Below, in pieces: positions 4,409-5,111 of a stretch of 5,111 nt of DNA. The notes under the pieces were generated by a model that had not been told where the DNA came from, ran no database searches, and saw only the letters and a program-made list of their open reading frames with translations. The stretch is from Sulfurovum sp. (GTDB taxonomy: Bacteria; Campylobacterota; Campylobacteria; Campylobacterales; Sulfurovaceae): assembly GCA_026984165.1 (NCBI GenBank), contig JALSSQ010000028.1, positions 1-5,111 of the forward strand. Direction: 5' to 3'. Position 1 is the first letter of the stretch. Each line of letters begins with the position of its first letter. The position numbers and the translations under genes are program-made.

Positions 4409-5111
4409 CTAACAGAATGCTCTCTTTTTATAAAATTCTGTTCTAAACGCATCAAATCGCTCTTGTAAAATAGCCTCTCTCATCTCTTTCATCAGATTGA
4501 GATAGTAATAGAGGTTGTGTATGGTGCCCAAGCGAAAATAGGTAATCTCTTTCGCACGGTAGAGGTGGCGCAGATAGGCACGTGAGTAGGTCTGGCAGAC
4601 CATACACTCACATTCAGGGTCAACAGGACTTGCATCTGTAGTGAACTCAGCTTTTTTGATGTTTACTTTTCCAAAACTTGTAAAGAGTGTGCCGTTACGT
4701 GCGTTGCGTGTGGGCATAACACAGTCGAACATATCTACACCACGCGCGACATTTTCCACCAAATCTTCAGGTGTACCCACACCCATAAGGTAGCGTGGTT
4801 TGTCTTGGGGCATGAACTGTGTTGTCCACTCTACTGTGTCATACATATCCTGGTTGGATTCTCCTACACTCAGCCCTCCAACAGCAAATCCGTCAAAATC
4901 CATCGCACAGAGTGCCTCGGCAGACTTTTTGCGAAAAGCTCTGTCTGTACCTCCTTGGATAATGGCAAAGATATTTTGTTCTACACCTACACCTTCAGAC
5001 TGCTTTTGTCTAAAGTAGTCAATGCTCTCCTGTGCCCAGCGTGTAGTACGGTCGATACTCGCAGCGATACGCTCTTGTGTTGCAGGAAGGGCTACAAGGT
5101 CATCGAGTATC
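4409..5111 (-). CDS. tgt: tRNA-guanine(34) transglycosylase, C-terminal 233 residues (5' partial)
   Basis: TGT swaps guanine 34 in the wobble position of tRNA Asp, Asn, His and Tyr for preQ1, the key step of queuosine biosynthesis. The frame is open to the window edge (first full codon at 5110), so the ATG at 4901-4903 is internal. The missing part is about 140 residues, judged against E. coli TGT (375 aa), and includes the first catalytic Asp. Seen (partial numbering): AIIQGG at 49-54; DGFAVGGLSVGE at about 73-84 for preQ1 binding; GVGTPEDL; then GVDMFDCVMPTRNARNG with nucleophile D129 in MFDC. Zinc ligands are C167, C169, C172 (CECMVC) and H198 (TIHN). The spacings (D to first C 38, last C to H 26) fit E. 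coli D264, C302/C304/C307 and H333. All visible catalytic and zinc residues are intact. It converges on the nucleotidase gene. Confidence 0.97.
   Translation of the reverse strand, partial: ILDDLVALPATQERIAASIDRTTRWAQESIDYFRQKQSEGVGVEQNIFAIIQGGTDRAFRKKSAEALCAMDFDGFAVGGLSVGESNQDMYDTVEWTTQFMPQDKPRYLMGVGTPEDLVENVARGVDMFDCVMPTRNARNGTLFTSFGKVNIKKAEFTTDASPVDPECECMVCQTYSRAYLRHLYRAKEITYFRLGTIHNLYYYLNLMKEMREAILQERFDAFRTEFYKKRAFC
4411..4442. terminator. Weak inverted repeat at the nucleotidase/tgt convergent ends
   Basis: AACAGAAT (4411-4418) is repeated in inverse as ATTCTGTT (4435-4442), with a 16-base AT-rich loop. It lies inside the last codons of tgt and just after the nucleotidase stop, so it could help end nucleotidase transcription. 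The stem is short and low in GC and no U-tract follows; chance is possible. Confidence 0.22.

Noticed and set aside
4800..5018. Plus-strand 72-codon frame within tgt
   Set aside because: It is antisense to the conserved TGT catalytic domain, with no start-site support.

Overview
The window looks like a chromosomal segment of a Campylobacterota bacterium, probably of the Sulfurovum/Sulfurimonas type. This is an inference from AT-rich intergenic DNA, A-rich Shine-Dalgarno sites (AAAGGA, AAGGAA), codon usage and the flavour of the housekeeping proteins; no rRNA or other marker gene is present to prove it.

Layout: (1) 1-1423 (+) is the C-terminal half of the disaggregase ClpB, cut by the left edge. 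A perfect 11-bp hairpin follows it. (2) 1473-1661 (-) is a 62-residue exported acidic protein, convergent with clpB. (3) 1662-1817 is an intergenic region with a TTCGAAT palindrome and overlapping -10-like boxes on the two strands. (4) 1818-2857 (+) is a two-gene, translationally coupled unit (ATGA overlap): a small class I SAM-dependent methyltransferase and a lipoprotein with an NlpC/P60-like Cys...His arrangement. (5) 2858-3050 holds a 100-bp segment bounded by 19-bp inverted repeats (17 of 19 matching, outer 13 perfect) and an AT-rich hairpin; I see no convincing gene there. (6) 3051-3398 (-) is a 115-residue protein I do not recognise. (7) 3507-4397 (+) is a cytosolic 5'-nucleotidase of the cN-I (NT5C1) family. 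(8) 4409-5111 (-) is the C-terminal part of tRNA-guanine transglycosylase (tgt), convergent with the nucleotidase and cut by the right edge.

clpB, the nucleotidase and tgt are ordinary housekeeping genes with moderate GC (sampled 60-base rows 42-52%). The stretch from about 1.8 to 3.05 kb is much more AT-rich (sampled coding rows 20-38%) and carries the less conserved genes and the inverted-repeat element, so it reads as a small accessory insertion. The methyltransferase and lipoprotein are probably co-expressed, but nothing shows that they act in one pathway. I found no CRISPR array, tRNA, rRNA or intact transposase. The best candidates for something undescribed are the 100-bp inverted-repeat element, the methyltransferase/lipoprotein pair, and the small exported protein with a bacterial N-glycosylation sequon.
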